From assembly GCF_000835495.1 (NCBI RefSeq), contig NW_015622546.1:4086955-4150954 (forward strand): a stretch of 64,000 nt of DNA. Reading direction: 5' to 3'. Positions within the stretch are counted from its first letter, which is position 1; each line of letters begins with the position of its first letter. This document shows positions 1 through 9,742 of this stretch, one piece after another. Made by a program: the position numbers and the translations under genes. Source of the stretch: Cladophialophora immunda (taxonomy: Eukaryota; Ascomycota; Eurotiomycetes; Chaetothyriales; Herpotrichiellaceae). The notes under the pieces are model-generated. The model was not told where the DNA came from and ran no database searches. It was given only the letters and a program-made list of their open reading frames with translations.

Positions 1-509
1 CTGTTGCCATGACACACAGTTCCTGTGGAGTAGACCCATTGAGCTTTGACTGCGTCTTCTTCAATTCTTGAATAAAGTCAATGCACAAATCAATCCGGTC
101 CGTCTCGAAGTTGAGGAAATTCAGTCGTCCGCCGCCGTGCGTCGAGCCTGGCTCGCGGGAGAAGTAGACCAGCTTCGCCAGTGACCCGCCAATCTAGGGT
201 AAGAGTCAGAACAGTTGCAGAGAAATAGATATCACATGGGTGGCATACATCAAGAGCAACGTGGCTCACTACATCTGTGTGATATGGAAGGCGGATGTCC
301 TTGTGTTCCCAATGGACGTGTTCATGCTCGCTGGAGGCGCCATTACGGAGGTTCATCTCGTCGTCGACGATGAAGGCGCCTTCGACATTGATCTTGACCG
401 AAGCTGGGTTTGGAGGGACACGGGGATGGCGACCAGAGGCATCGCCTTCGGCGATCGCAGAACTGTCTTGATGTTCATTGTCCGTCACCGTCTCTTCTAT
501 GATCGGCAT
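1..509 (-). CDS. Pantothenate kinase, N-terminal part (runs off left edge)
   Basis: Eukaryotic (type II) pantothenate kinase, which phosphorylates pantothenate in the first committed step of coenzyme A synthesis in the cytosol. Two exons are visible: 249-509 and 1-193, with a 55-nt intron at 194-248 (GTATGC...CCCTAG). Splicing joins ALD to IGGSLAKLVYFS, the N-terminal phosphate-binding motif of the family. Exon 2 continues through LNGSTPQELCVMAT at the window edge, also characteristic of the family. About 87 residues precede the glycine motif, longer than in yeast Cab1. The ATG at 507-509 was chosen as the first in-frame Met. The catalytic remainder lies outside the window. Family assignment is firm; the exact start is less so. 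Confidence 0.9.
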
Positions 510-1139
510 GGTGAAAACAGTGAGTCGCGGCCGGCGTTCAACCCATACGATGAGGCAGTCAAGTGCGTCGTGTGACTGTTCGGCGATACACGTAGAGTTT
601 CTGAAGTTATCGGCCGCCGATCATTTCGCAGTAGCCTTGAGCATATATGTGCATGGTCATCGCAAGAATCCGGTCGGCCGAGCTCATATAATGATATGTC
701 TAACAGATAAGTCACTCTTAGAGCGATCAGTGGTAGTCGCCGGTCTGGAGCCAACGGATATTCCAGTGGTGCGGACCTCGGTCAAGAAATTTATTTGTCG
801 GATCAATGCTTTGACGCCGATTCAAGGTATGCGAAAGTTGAACCCCTCGCCCCCAGGCCCCGCAGAGTTCGCCCACAGTCACCAAAGCCGAGCGGAGGCC
901 GCAGATTCATCCGAATGTTATTGCTACTGTAACATCATTCTGATGTGACATGAAAGAGGAATGAAGACTTTCTTTCCTCGACAGACTTGCTTCCATTGCC
1001 ATACTACTCGTCCTATGCCAAGGACATCTGAAAGCTCTCATTGCGACTATCTCCCAGCTGTTTCAACCCAGTTGTCTGCAAAGCCATTCTTTAAATTCCG
1101 AATAAGATGCGCACCGAAAGCCACGAACCATTAGCCACG
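510..1139. other. Intergenic, no gene seen
   Basis: About 630 bp between the pantothenate kinase start and the 3' end of the Cys-rich gene. Several open frames occur on both strands but none shows a motif or supportable splice pattern. It presumably contains the pantothenate kinase promoter. Confidence 0.5.
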
Positions 1140-1676
1140 TCACAAGTTGCTGGACGCAGACAAAAGAAAAGCAAATAACAGGAACACAATCCCAAGAGCC
1201 GAAATACAGACGCGTGGATGTGTGGAATCAGAGGTTCGTAAAGCGACCGTCGGATCTGGAATTGCGTTTACGGTCGTCGCTACATCGACAGTAGGGCTCT
1301 GTGCGCACTGCTCTGGCGTTTGGCCCTAGGAAAGTGAGTTCTGGACAATATGACCATGATACGGACGCACTTGTTGACAGCATCGATTGGCGGCAACACC
1401 AACACCACATTCGAAACCACCACTACAGACTCCTACGTGGATCCTTAGTAATAGCACTCCAAAGGTCAGGAGAATTGCCCACCGCTGCCGTCAGCGCAGC
1501 AAATATCTTGATTGCTTGCATTGTAACAATATGCTCCGTTGAAAGTGGAGCAGGAAGTGGTCCCAGTTGGGCAGGTGAGTAGAGAGGGTGAGGTTGCTCC
1601 TCGCTCGTGATGAATTAACATTGCCATGTGAGCTTCGGTTCACAACGAGGAGAGGATAAAGGAAGAACCCTAGCAT
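1140..1676 (-). CDS. Small Cys-rich secreted or membrane-anchored protein (spliced, 5' end uncertain)
   Basis: No recognised function. Splicing on the minus strand gives a coherent protein: an exon ending at 1483, a 50-nt intron 1433-1482 (GTGGGC...ACGTAG), exon 1371-1432, a 45-nt intron 1326-1370 (GTGCGT...TCCTAG, CTCAC branch) and exon 1140-1325 ending in TGA. The product has paired cysteines (CPTGTTSC, YCYN, ICCADGSG, VCSGGFEC, NRCCQQG, EQC), then a Thr/Ser/Pro stretch. It ends in a hydrophobic tail (SALGIVFLLFAFLLSA) that could be a GPI signal or membrane anchor. Such Cys-patterned proteins are common fungal extracellular proteins. The start is uncertain: ATG at 1674-1676 (MLGFFLYPLLV) would need a very short intron of about 40 nt ending near 1590, or another 5' exon exists. 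The 3' two-thirds are well supported by phase. Confidence 0.6.
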
Positions 1677-3269
1677 TTGAAGATCCTACTCTTGCCCTAC
1701 TTCAAATGGCATGGGAGAACTACGTGTCTCGAAAAACTAAGCCTGGCCAATACGTAACACCATTTCTTTATCTTTTAAAACCCATCAGCAGTATCTTGGT
1801 GTCCGTCATCGCAACCCCTTGCCTGGGCAATTCGAAACCGACCGAGACAAGAGAGACATGTATTGGTTGCAGTCGATTCTCGATGAGGGCTTGGGTGACG
1901 ACATTACAAAAGCTTTTGTTTTGAAGGAAACAGACTGAGCAAAGTCGCTGCGGGCGCGTTGAGATCACGACTGCAAAATTGTTCTGACCGCAAAAGGCTT
2001 GATCACGGGCGCAAGCGAAAGCGGGTTGGGATATTGCAGACACTCATGTGGCCCCTGATATATTGCACCTGCACAATCACCTTACCCCTTTCCAAACCTG
2101 AGGCAACGAGCTTACAAGCCCATAACCGCCGGTGTGCATGTATACCTACCCAGAGGTGAGATACAAAGAGATTTGGAGCGTCTATAATGGCCTAATCACT
2201 GTCAACCAAGCCATTGAGCTGCTCCATTTCAATTAGATGAGGGCAATTCTTGCATACTGCTTTGTATGACGTTTTCAGATCGGAGTATCAATCTTCATGG
2301 CGTCCTTCAAAGTACCTTCTCAAAAGATTCTCTCCCGTTGCGTTATATGGCAGGCATTTATCAGGCAAGAAGTACACCAAGATCACCATCTCAGCCTTGT
2401 TTGATGCTCACCTGGCCAGCCACGAGAAAGAACACAGTCAGGAGCTGGGTATGCTGGACTGCCACTGCATAAGTGCCAGACCCTGCGGTGTCGATTAGGT
2501 TGTGAATGGCGTGATGAGTGAGGCTCAGCGATTGTTTTGGGCATTAGGAGCCATAGGGCTGTTGCCTGTAGTCAACAAGCTTTGATAACTTGTTTGTCAA
2601 TTTTCGGGCTGTTTTGGTTCACTGCTTTAAGTCCAGGTTTGCCATTACCTAGAAACGTTCAGTATAATGTGATTATGATCAAATCGAACTCGTCGACACC
2701 AGATCTCAGTCGACCTTTACAATTGCGCCTCAGATTATTTGATCCTCAGCATTGCCAACCTCGTGGTCAATGTCAAGAGTTCGTTGCTCGGCCCTCAGGC
2801 GGGTACACCTTCTGAGGGGCACCATGAGCAATAGAAATCATCCTGTGAAGCACACCCGAATGGCAATCGCCATGCGTACTTCGTCTACCCGGGACACCCC
2901 TTCCTAGAAGATTTCTGATTCAAGAGACCAAAAGCCGTATGCACCAGTGGTAGTTAAGTGATTGGGATACGTGGGCAGGCCATTATCATTCTCGGGCCTA
3001 TCTACCACTTCGCATAGCTAAAACCCAACACGGCTTCCTAGCTATTAGTGCTCATCGTTGCGTTTGCTGCTTCCTTGGTCTAATGTAAATCGTAGTGGCG
3101 GCTAATGAATCCCCTGCTTACCGTCAGAAGCTCTTCCCGGTTTCGATCAGATCAACGGGAAGATGCGCTCTCGTTCAGGATCCTGGCTGTAAAGGCTTGA
3201 TGATATACCACCCGCGTACTTTCCAAGCCAAGCTCAAGCTCAGCATTTGATGTGTGGCTCGAGACGCAG
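1677..3269. other. Long intergenic stretch, no gene recognised
   Basis: About 1.6 kb with only short unrelated open frames. I found no run that joins across GT-AG introns into a recognisable protein. One minus-strand frame around 2370-2510 stays open for about 40 codons and ends at a GTGAGC, but it has no start, partner exon or motif. Confidence 0.4.
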
Positions 3270-4200
3270 CTATAACAGAACACCCCCGTCTGAAAAGCCC
3301 GTCAGCACTGGGAACGAGATTGGCTCTGCTACACTTACCAATCTCTATTAGTTTACCGGTGGAATAATCTGCTCGAATGGCGTAGAGGTACGCCTCGGCG
3401 ATATGTTCAGGAGTGGCAACAAACCCTACCGGGAGATTTTGGCTGGCTTTGCTGAAGATTTCTTCTTGTTCTTCAGGTGTTTTGCCCTGCTTGTCCCAGA
3501 GTGGCGTTTTCACCAAACCCGGCACCACTGTATTCACGCGGATCTTCTTCTCTGCAAGATCTGCGGCAAGACCTTTGGTGAGAGAGAGCACCCCTCCGTT
3601 CAAGGCCCCACCAATGGCAGCATTTTTTCCAGGTCTGATGCCAGCCGTCCCCGATGTGAGAGTCAGGGAGCCTCCCTTTCGCACGATATCATACTTCAGG
3701 AGAACTATGCCTTGTGAGCAAACGGTTGCTTTAGTCCTTGAAAGTTGTCAGTCTAATGTACCTTTTCCAGTGATGACTGCTCCCCAAAACTTGACCCCAA
3801 AGAGGTGCTTTGCTTCGTCGAGGTTCTGGTCCTCTAGTTTGCCCCGAATGATATTATCAACAGCCGAGAAGACAATGTGGTCCACAGGTGCCAGTGATCG
3901 CAGAGTATCTGCAAAGGCCGTCTCGTCACGGACATCGGCGACAACTCCCTTGGCACTTGGAGACGCAAGTCTTTGCAGTGCGGCATCTAACTTCGCCGAA
4001 GAGGATGAAATGATGGTTACTCTGGCACCGACATCAAGAAGTGCTGCTGCAGCCCCGAAGCCGATCCTACCCTTTGTCAACCGAGTTATGGCAGACGGCA
4101 GAAAGCAGGAACCCAATGGAACATTTTGTTTGGCTTACCCTGTGCTTCCTCCAACCACTACGATGTTCTGGCCCTCAAGCTTGTCCTTGAAAGCGCCCAT
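3270..4200 (-). CDS. Short-chain dehydrogenase/reductase lacking the YxxxK pair
   Basis: SDR superfamily protein of 252 aa. Exons: 4139-4200, 3762-4066, 3339-3710, 3270-3289; introns of 72, 51 and 49 nt. The first intron splits the cofactor-binding loop (GGSTG/IGFG), which is restored on splicing. The last intron (GTAAGT...TTTTCAG, CTGAC branch) leaves a 20-nt exon giving EIDGGVLL at the C-terminus, a usual SDR ending. DVRDE and VDHIVFSAVDN sit where the adenine-binding Asp and NNAG segment are expected. The active-site region reads LTSGTAGIRPGKNAAIGGALNGGVLSLTKG with no Tyr or Lys aligned to YxxxK, so classical catalysis is doubtful. Divergent from CMS1. The substrate is unknown. Confidence 0.85.
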
Positions 4201-4695
4201 GTTGGCACAGAGAATTGAGACAAGGTGGAGTTCTCTCGCTGAGGAAGCAAAATCAGAAATTATTGCCTGCCATGGTCAGTATCCATCTGTTTATACTTGT
4301 TAAGCTTGCTCAATAGGCGTTATGGTGTCATCAATCGCGAAATGACGCCAAACAGATTACTAAAGACGGCGGAGTTTGGATAGAAGTAGAGCCTCGGACA
4401 ACGTCAAGCCGGCTGTATTTCTATATCGGAATGGGCTATCCAGACTTTGCCATGACTGCGAACCGTGATGGCAGGACGCATCACCTAGTGTGATAGATTG
4501 TCGTAGTAGACTAACTCCGTGCTCCATACCAAGCAGCCAAGTTGACGTTCTGCCAAGGTTGCAGATGCGGGGTGATCCATGCGGAGTTCCAAATATTTTA
4601 TTTTATTGCGCAAGGTTAAACCTGGTGCCGTCTCCTCGAATCTTCAGCGCAGCCTCGTCCATGCATACGTTCCCTTTGGCGGACGACCATCCACG
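4201..4695. other. Divergent promoter region between SDR and CMS1
   Basis: About 495 bp between two outward-facing starts. No clear TATA box or operator stands out. ATG codons upstream of 4696 are out of frame. Confidence 0.5.
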
Positions 4696-5538
4696 ATGTC
4701 TCGCACGAAGAAGAAGGCTCGCAGGGGCGCTGCAAAGAATCTGCTGGCTCCAAAAGAGCGCGGGAAGAATGAGATGACCTCCATCCAACTCGAAAAGAAA
4801 CAGGTGGCCACGGGCGACCGTGGGAAAAAGCGAAAGCTCAACGAGTTCGACGATGTCGACCCGCGCCCTTCATCGAAACGAACCGCCTTTGATATGAAGC
4901 CGGAACAAACCCCAACACTAGACGACGCCCTTGACCCTGCCCTCCTCGCTGATCACTTTGCGAAGTGCATCCAAAAGTGGTTTCCAACCAGTAGCCCCAT
5001 CGAACTCGAAGACCGGTACCTACCCACGAAGGCTTTTGTTGACACCACGAGTTACGGAAGAGACCGAGTCGTTGCGAACCTTCCAGACTTTCTCGAGAGA
5101 TTTGCAACTGGCGGTAAAGAGGGCCTTTCTACCTGCAATGAAGTCGCGACTCCACATACCCTCGTCCTCGCAATATCTGGTATGCGCATAGCAGATCTCA
5201 TACGACAACTACGAGTGTTCAAGACTCGGGATTCCAAAGTCGGTAAATTTATGCCTAAACACATGAAATTCGAAATGAATGCACAGTTCTTGCGGAGTAA
5301 TAAAGTTGGAATCGCTGTAGGCACTCCGGAGAGGCTGAATCAGTTGATGGAAGCAGGTGAACTGAAGACGGAGGGGCTACAACGAATTGTGGTGGATGGC
5401 TCTTATCAAGACGAGAAGAAAAGCACCATCTTCACAAACGGCCAAATTTTTCAACCCATGGTCGCCTTGCTCAATCTCGATAGCATTCGTCAGAGATATG
5501 GAGCCGAGCAAAACAAGATCGATATTCTCGTCTTCTGA
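4696..5538 (+). CDS. CMS1: CMS1-like U3/90S pre-ribosome subunit
   Basis: Intronless, 280 aa. It matches the Cms1 family, a component associated with the U3-containing 90S pre-ribosomal complex in small-subunit rRNA processing in the nucleolus. A Lys/Arg-rich N-terminus (MSRTKKKARRG..., KKRKLNEFDD) looks like a nuclear or nucleolar signal. Residues about 75-280 form the conserved domain, with an Asp/Glu-rich linker, a TLVLAISGMRIADLIRQL strand-helix, a GTPERLNQLMEAG element and the C-terminal IDILVF. GTPERL resembles helicase motif Ib, and the family is regarded as a degenerate helicase-like fold. The start at 4696 was preferred over the upstream frame because it begins at the conserved basic N-terminus. 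DBP8, 2 kb away, works in the same pathway. Confidence 0.85.
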   Translation: MSRTKKKARRGAAKNLLAPKERGKNEMTSIQLEKKQVATGDRGKKRKLNEFDDVDPRPSSKRTAFDMKPEQTPTLDDALDPALLADHFAKCIQKWFPTSSPIELEDRYLPTKAFVDTTSYGRDRVVANLPDFLERFATGGKEGLSTCNEVATPHTLVLAISGMRIADLIRQLRVFKTRDSKVGKFMPKHMKFEMNAQFLRSNKVGIAVGTPERLNQLMEAGELKTEGLQRIVVDGSYQDEKKSTIFTNGQIFQPMVALLNLDSIRQRYGAEQNKIDILVF

Positions 5539-6081
5539 TTGAGGAAGATGCAATATCGCAGGGCAATGCCATTACCAACAACACGAGCGGTGGTCGATAC
5601 AGATTCGCAACCCTGAGCCTCCAAGGCTCTACGAGGACGACCTCTGTCTTCGGTCCACGCGACGGATTCGCAGCGTACAGGGGCGGAAACACTAGCGCCA
5701 GGAACTGGGTGTTTAGGCCAGTCTCCCACCTGAAATCAACAAATCAAAGGGCTCTTCGTACAACAGGTCTGTTGGCTCTCTCCGCAGCGTTCTCGGCTGC
5801 TGAACAGAGGTGACGCAAATTGGGGGTTGCACCTGGGGCTATGATTGATGGGAGCTCCGCTGCGCTCCTGCTGAAATGAAAAATCCACAACGTTGCTATC
5901 AATAATGCGCACTGCGCTTTAGCATCACTTCTCCAAACGAGCCGATGAATGATGACTTGCGTGCAATATTCTGGAGGTCGATAAACCTAACCACGTAGGT
6001 TCTTCGTGCTCTCGCCTGTACTACAGTGCTTCATCTACCCGCTACTTCTGATAGGCTGGCTCCTTTCCAATACTTCGAAAA
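5539..6081. other. Intergenic, no gene seen
   Basis: About 540 bp between two co-directional genes. Short minus-strand frames at 5471-5729 overlap the CMS1 3' end and show no motif. Presumed terminator of CMS1 and promoter of the deaminase gene. Confidence 0.4.
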
Positions 6082-7032
6082 ATGAGTTATCAGTCATATC
6101 TCAAATCCACCGCAGCTTTTGCCAACAACAAAACTCCACCGTCAGGCGCAATCCATCGAAAACCTCCTCCGGGTTCAGCGCCGTCCACCGCACTCTCTAG
6201 CTCATCGATTCATACCACTCTGACAGGCAATGCTCCCTTAACCTTGACCACCAATCCTCCATTCTCGCCTGCCTCATCCACCAGCTCCCCAGCAAATCTC
6301 TCTGGCCCCAAAATACCACCCACATCCGGCTTAAACATTCCTCGTACCTACGAGCCAACTCGAACATCCCTGACCAAAGAACAAATTGACGCTGCGTTGA
6401 AAGCATGTCTGGATCTACAAAACAATGCTACGGCATTGCACGAAAAGCGGCCTTTTGCAGCCTTGCTTCTAGGGCCTGACAATACTACTGTCCTGCTTAC
6501 ACACTTCTCCATCTCTCATGTTCAGCACGCAGAGACTGAGCTCGCCCGACTGGCTACAATCCACTTCTCACAGAAATACCTTGCCTCATGCACACTTGTG
6601 TCGACTTGGGAACCATGCGCCATGTGTACGGGGACATTGTACTGGAGCAATATTGGACGCCTGGTCTACGCTGCGGGCGAGGAGAAGCTGAAAGACTTGA
6701 CAGGAGGAAACAACCAGGAAAACATGACCATGTCACTGCCCTGTCGGGATGTACTCAAGGCGGGTCAGAAGGGTGTGGAAGTCATTGGACCTGTCAAAGA
6801 TTGGGAAGAGAGGGTTGTCGAAGAGAGCGGGAAATGGTGGAAAGAACATCAGTCAAATGATAATGCGAGGAGAGTGAGAGAAGGCAGTGTAAACGGAAGC
6901 GAGAAGCCGGGGAGCCTATCAAGTATGCGTCACGGCACACCAACCACCTGGACAGGAGAAGACACTGTTCTCAGCAGCATCGATGACGAGGGCGAATACA
7001 AAGCGGAGCTTGATATTGACTGGATGAGGTAG
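6082..7032 (+). CDS. CMP/dCMP-type (guanine or tRNA-adenosine-like) zinc deaminase
   Basis: Single exon, 316 aa. Residues about 95-235 carry the cytidine/deoxycytidylate deaminase fold: QIDAALKACLDLQ, then HAETELARL (zinc-binding His and catalytic Glu, about residue 155) and WEPCAMCTGTLYWSNIGRLVY (PCxxC zinc ligands, about residue 180). This arrangement is typical of fungal proteins related to guanine deaminase or the tRNA adenosine deaminase subunits; I cannot tell which base is the substrate. The first about 95 residues are Pro/Ser/Thr-rich and low in complexity. The tail (residues about 250-316) is polar and likely disordered. ATG 6082 has A at -3. Confidence 0.8.
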   Translation: MSYQSYLKSTAAFANNKTPPSGAIHRKPPPGSAPSTALSSSSIHTTLTGNAPLTLTTNPPFSPASSTSSPANLSGPKIPPTSGLNIPRTYEPTRTSLTKEQIDAALKACLDLQNNATALHEKRPFAALLLGPDNTTVLLTHFSISHVQHAETELARLATIHFSQKYLASCTLVSTWEPCAMCTGTLYWSNIGRLVYAAGEEKLKDLTGGNNQENMTMSLPCRDVLKAGQKGVEVIGPVKDWEERVVEESGKWWKEHQSNDNARRVREGSVNGSEKPGSLSSMRHGTPTTWTGEDTVLSSIDDEGEYKAELDIDWMR

Positions 7033-7345
7033 AACGGCATCAAAATAGCCACGTGTGGTAATATAACCTCACGATGAACTCAAGAGTCATCATTGGTATG
7101 TGTCCGCACTTTATGTATGCAATTGTGAAGGTTTTGAGGAATGATGTATGAATGCACGATCGTTGAAGAGCCAGATGGCAGACAGGCAATAGGAAGAGAG
7201 CAGAACGGAGGAGAAGAACCTCGAGGCTGGACGTTAACATCTCGGATAGTAATTGTTCGACACAAATGTACCATAGCGGGCATACTCATAGTCCACAAAA
7301 GACACCATTGAAGCCCGGCGAAAAGCGTGTCTTCGAGGTTGTCCA
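7033..7345. other. Convergent 3' intergenic
   Basis: About 310 bp between the converging ends of the deaminase and DBP8 genes. Only 3' flanks are expected; no motif seen. Confidence 0.4.
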
Positions 7346-8923
7346 TTATTGAGCAACTGCTCGCTTCCTATCCTTCTTGATCTTCCTTCGCCAGCCTTTC
7401 AGGTCCTTGCCGCTCTCGACATCCCGAAGAGCTTCCATTCGCGCCTCGGCCACGTCCTTCAGTGTCCGGCCTTTCACCACACGTGTCTCGATGTTTACCC
7501 CCTCTTCAGCCCACTCTACCATCTTACTTCCTGTGTACTCCTCAATTGCTAGAACCAGAGCGACATCTCTCTGTCCAACAAATGTGATGCTCGTGCCTTC
7601 CCTGCCCGCTCTAGCTGTACGCCCAACCCGGTGAACGTAATCTACCGGATTCCGAGGGACATCAAAGTTAATCACGAAATTGACCTCAGGAATATCAAGA
7701 CCTCTTGATGCAACATCTGTACTTATAAGAATCCGCGACTTCTGAGAGCGAAAGTCGGAGAGATTCCTGTTTCGTTGGCTCTGGGGGAGTTCGGAGTGCA
7801 GTGCTGTCACAGGATGAGAGAGTTGGAGGAGGGTTCGGTGAAGGACGTCGGCAGTGCTGGTGCGGTTGACAAAGACTATGATGCTGGGCTCAGGGGTTTT
7901 AATGAACGAAGGAACCGACAGAAGGACGTGAAGAAAGGCGTCTCTGTGCGTCATGGGAATCTGGAGGTATGTTTGTGTGAGGGTCGCCGGAACAAGGCTG
8001 GAGGAGAGTGAGGGGTCCGAGAGGTCTGCAACTTCGGAGATGAAAATAGGAGGCCGGTCTGGTGGGCGCGGAAGTTCCTTCAGCGCTCGAACTTCTGACG
8101 TTATTGTCGCGGTGAATAGCAGGGTTAATCGTGACGAAGGTGGAGGAAGAGCAGATAGGCAGGTGTTGAGGTCTGGAAGCATGGAGCCCGGTCCAGAGGC
8201 TAGCAAGCGGTCGGCTTCATCAAGGACCATCACTTTTGCGCGAGACAACCCGATGGTAGTTTCTTTGCCAGAGCTGAGAATGTGGTCTGCCAGTCTCCCC
8301 GGTGTTGCAACGACGATGTGTGGTCGCTTAGCTAGAGCAACCGCCTGGGGCCTCATGTCACATCCGCCTGTTATCAGGACTGTCTTGAGATTCTGCGGGG
8401 CCCCTAGTGCTTGAAACTGTTCGTAAATTTGCAGCGCCAGCTCCCTCGTGGGCGTGAGAATGACAGCGTAGATACCGAAGGGATCCTCTGCCCATTTTTG
8501 TAATATAGGGACTGCAAAGGCCACAGTTTTCCCAGTGCCCGTCCGCGAGCCTCCGATGCAATCTCTTCCTCTTAGAATTTCAGGTATGCATGTTCGCTGA
8601 ATCTCGGTGGGACGTGATATGGCCATTGCGGCGAGAGAATGTATCAGCCATGGCGCCACAGCAAGTGACTGAAAGGTAGCAGAGGTTGTAGGGATCGAAG
8701 GTCGCGCCGCTGACGATGGCCCATTCTTCTCTGGAAGGACGGTGCTTTTAACTCTGGATACGGGGACTCGTTGGGCGGCGGCGCGTGGAGGTGTACCACT
8801 CTCCTGCGAAATTCGTCTTCGTTTTGGAGGAGAATCTCGAAAATCCTCTTCGCTGCTAGACTCTTCAGTTGCCGAGTTCAAGTGTAATTCGAGCCGTTCG
8901 GCTATAATGTTCCCGGGTAGCAT
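7346..8923 (-). CDS. DBP8: DEAD-box ATP-dependent RNA helicase DBP8
   Basis: Single exon, 525 aa, DEAD-box helicase of the Dbp8 subfamily. Dbp8 acts in the nucleolus on 18S rRNA maturation and 40S biogenesis. Motifs in order: Q motif [23 protein letters not shown]; Ia PTRELALQI; Ib [62 protein letters not shown]. The first about 85 residues are acidic and basic low-complexity sequence with PPKRRRIS (probable nuclear signal). The C-terminus is Lys/Arg-rich ([17 protein letters not shown]). Length fits the family allowing for the N-terminal extension. ATG at 8921-8923. Confidence 0.93.
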   Translation of the reverse strand: MLPGNIIAERLELHLNSATEESSSEEDFRDSPPKRRRISQESGTPPRAAAQRVPVSRVKSTVLPEKNGPSSAARPSIPTTSATFQSLAVAPWLIHSLAAMAISRPTEIQRTCIPEILRGRDCIGGSRTGTGKTVAFAVPILQKWAEDPFGIYAVILTPTRELALQIYEQFQALGAPQNLKTVLITGGCDMRPQAVALAKRPHIVVATPGRLADHILSSGKETTIGLSRAKVMVLDEADRLLASGPGSMLPDLNTCLSALPPPSSRLTLLFTATITSEVRALKELPRPPDRPPIFISEVADLSDPSLSSSLVPATLTQTYLQIPMTHRDAFLHVLLSVPSFIKTPEPSIIVFVNRTSTADVLHRTLLQLSHPVTALHSELPQSQRNRNLSDFRSQKSRILISTDVASRGLDIPEVNFVINFDVPRNPVDYVHRVGRTARAGREGTSITFVGQRDVALVLAIEEYTGSKMVEWAEEGVNIETRVVKGRTLKDVAEARMEALRDVESGKDLKGWRRKIKKDRKRAVAQ

Positions 8924-9742
8924 GGCGAAACTTGCATGTCAAAATGATTTCTTCGAGTTTTTTTGTGTAGGCGGAGCAGATGCCGTCAACTGGCCGGGAA
9001 CTTCCATTTGGGGAATAGCGTCCTCCGCGGTGTCATTCCGACTACAAAACTCTCCGCGTAAGGCTGAAGTATTTCTAGAGCAATGCGGTCCCCAAGAACA
9101 CAGTAATATAAGGAACGCGACTGGCCAGCCAGATTTATGGGTAGACCTCAAGCATATTTGGCAACTAGCACTACATGCTCGGCATGCAAAATTCATCTAC
9201 ATAGCAGAAAGAAGCCGACACAAATCTAAGCTAGCAAATTGAAATTGTGGACGGAGAAACCAGGGACAACAACGGAGGCAGTTATTAATGATGCCTGTCG
9301 GAGGTTTGCCGGGCAGCTTCTGCTGGGTCAGCTTGGGTCTTCTCGTCCGACTCGACTACCAGGTGGGCTATGCTCAGGCAGAACCTCCCCCATCTTTGAG
9401 ACACGCAATCATACTGGTGAACTTCGGATATTAATTGACGTTGTTCCGGCCAGAGAAGATTTTGGGGGCGGAAAGTCATCAATAGCCAACCACCTTTTTT
9501 CCCACACGAAGGTGTGAAACCGTATCGCCGTATCACGTATTGATCCTGCAAGCCACTCAAAAGCCAAAAATCTTCTCCACAAGCAGCGAGAAATATTGTC
9601 GCCTGGAAATCGAGGAGGAACATGCCAGCAGTGCTCAGCAAAATCTTCCGTGTTCAGATGTCATCGAGCTGAAGGCTTCCATCAAAGAAAGTCCCCAGGA
9701 TGCGCCGCTTCTTGGTCAACTCCAGAGCAGCATTCCCCAGCT
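8924..9742. other. Intergenic / 5' leader region
   Basis: About 820 bp between the divergent DBP8 and glycosyltransferase genes. A frame continuous with the glycosyltransferase opens from 9596, but the stretch before 9743 has no conserved content and I treat it as leader. Minus frames at 8939-9196 and 9285-9641 show no motif. Confidence 0.4.

Noticed and set aside
1380..1440. Plus-strand Thr-rich run (TFETTTTDS) suggesting a GPI protein
   Set aside because: It is the complement of the Cys-rich minus-strand gene, whose exons join in phase; the plus frame stops at once.
3413..4303. 296-codon plus-strand frame across the SDR gene
   Set aside because: Antisense to a well-supported spliced SDR; composition is that of a complementary strand, with no domain.
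8742..9242. Plus-strand open frame of 166 codons opposite DBP8
   Set aside because: Overlaps the conserved DBP8 N-terminus on the other strand and has no motif; a shadow frame.
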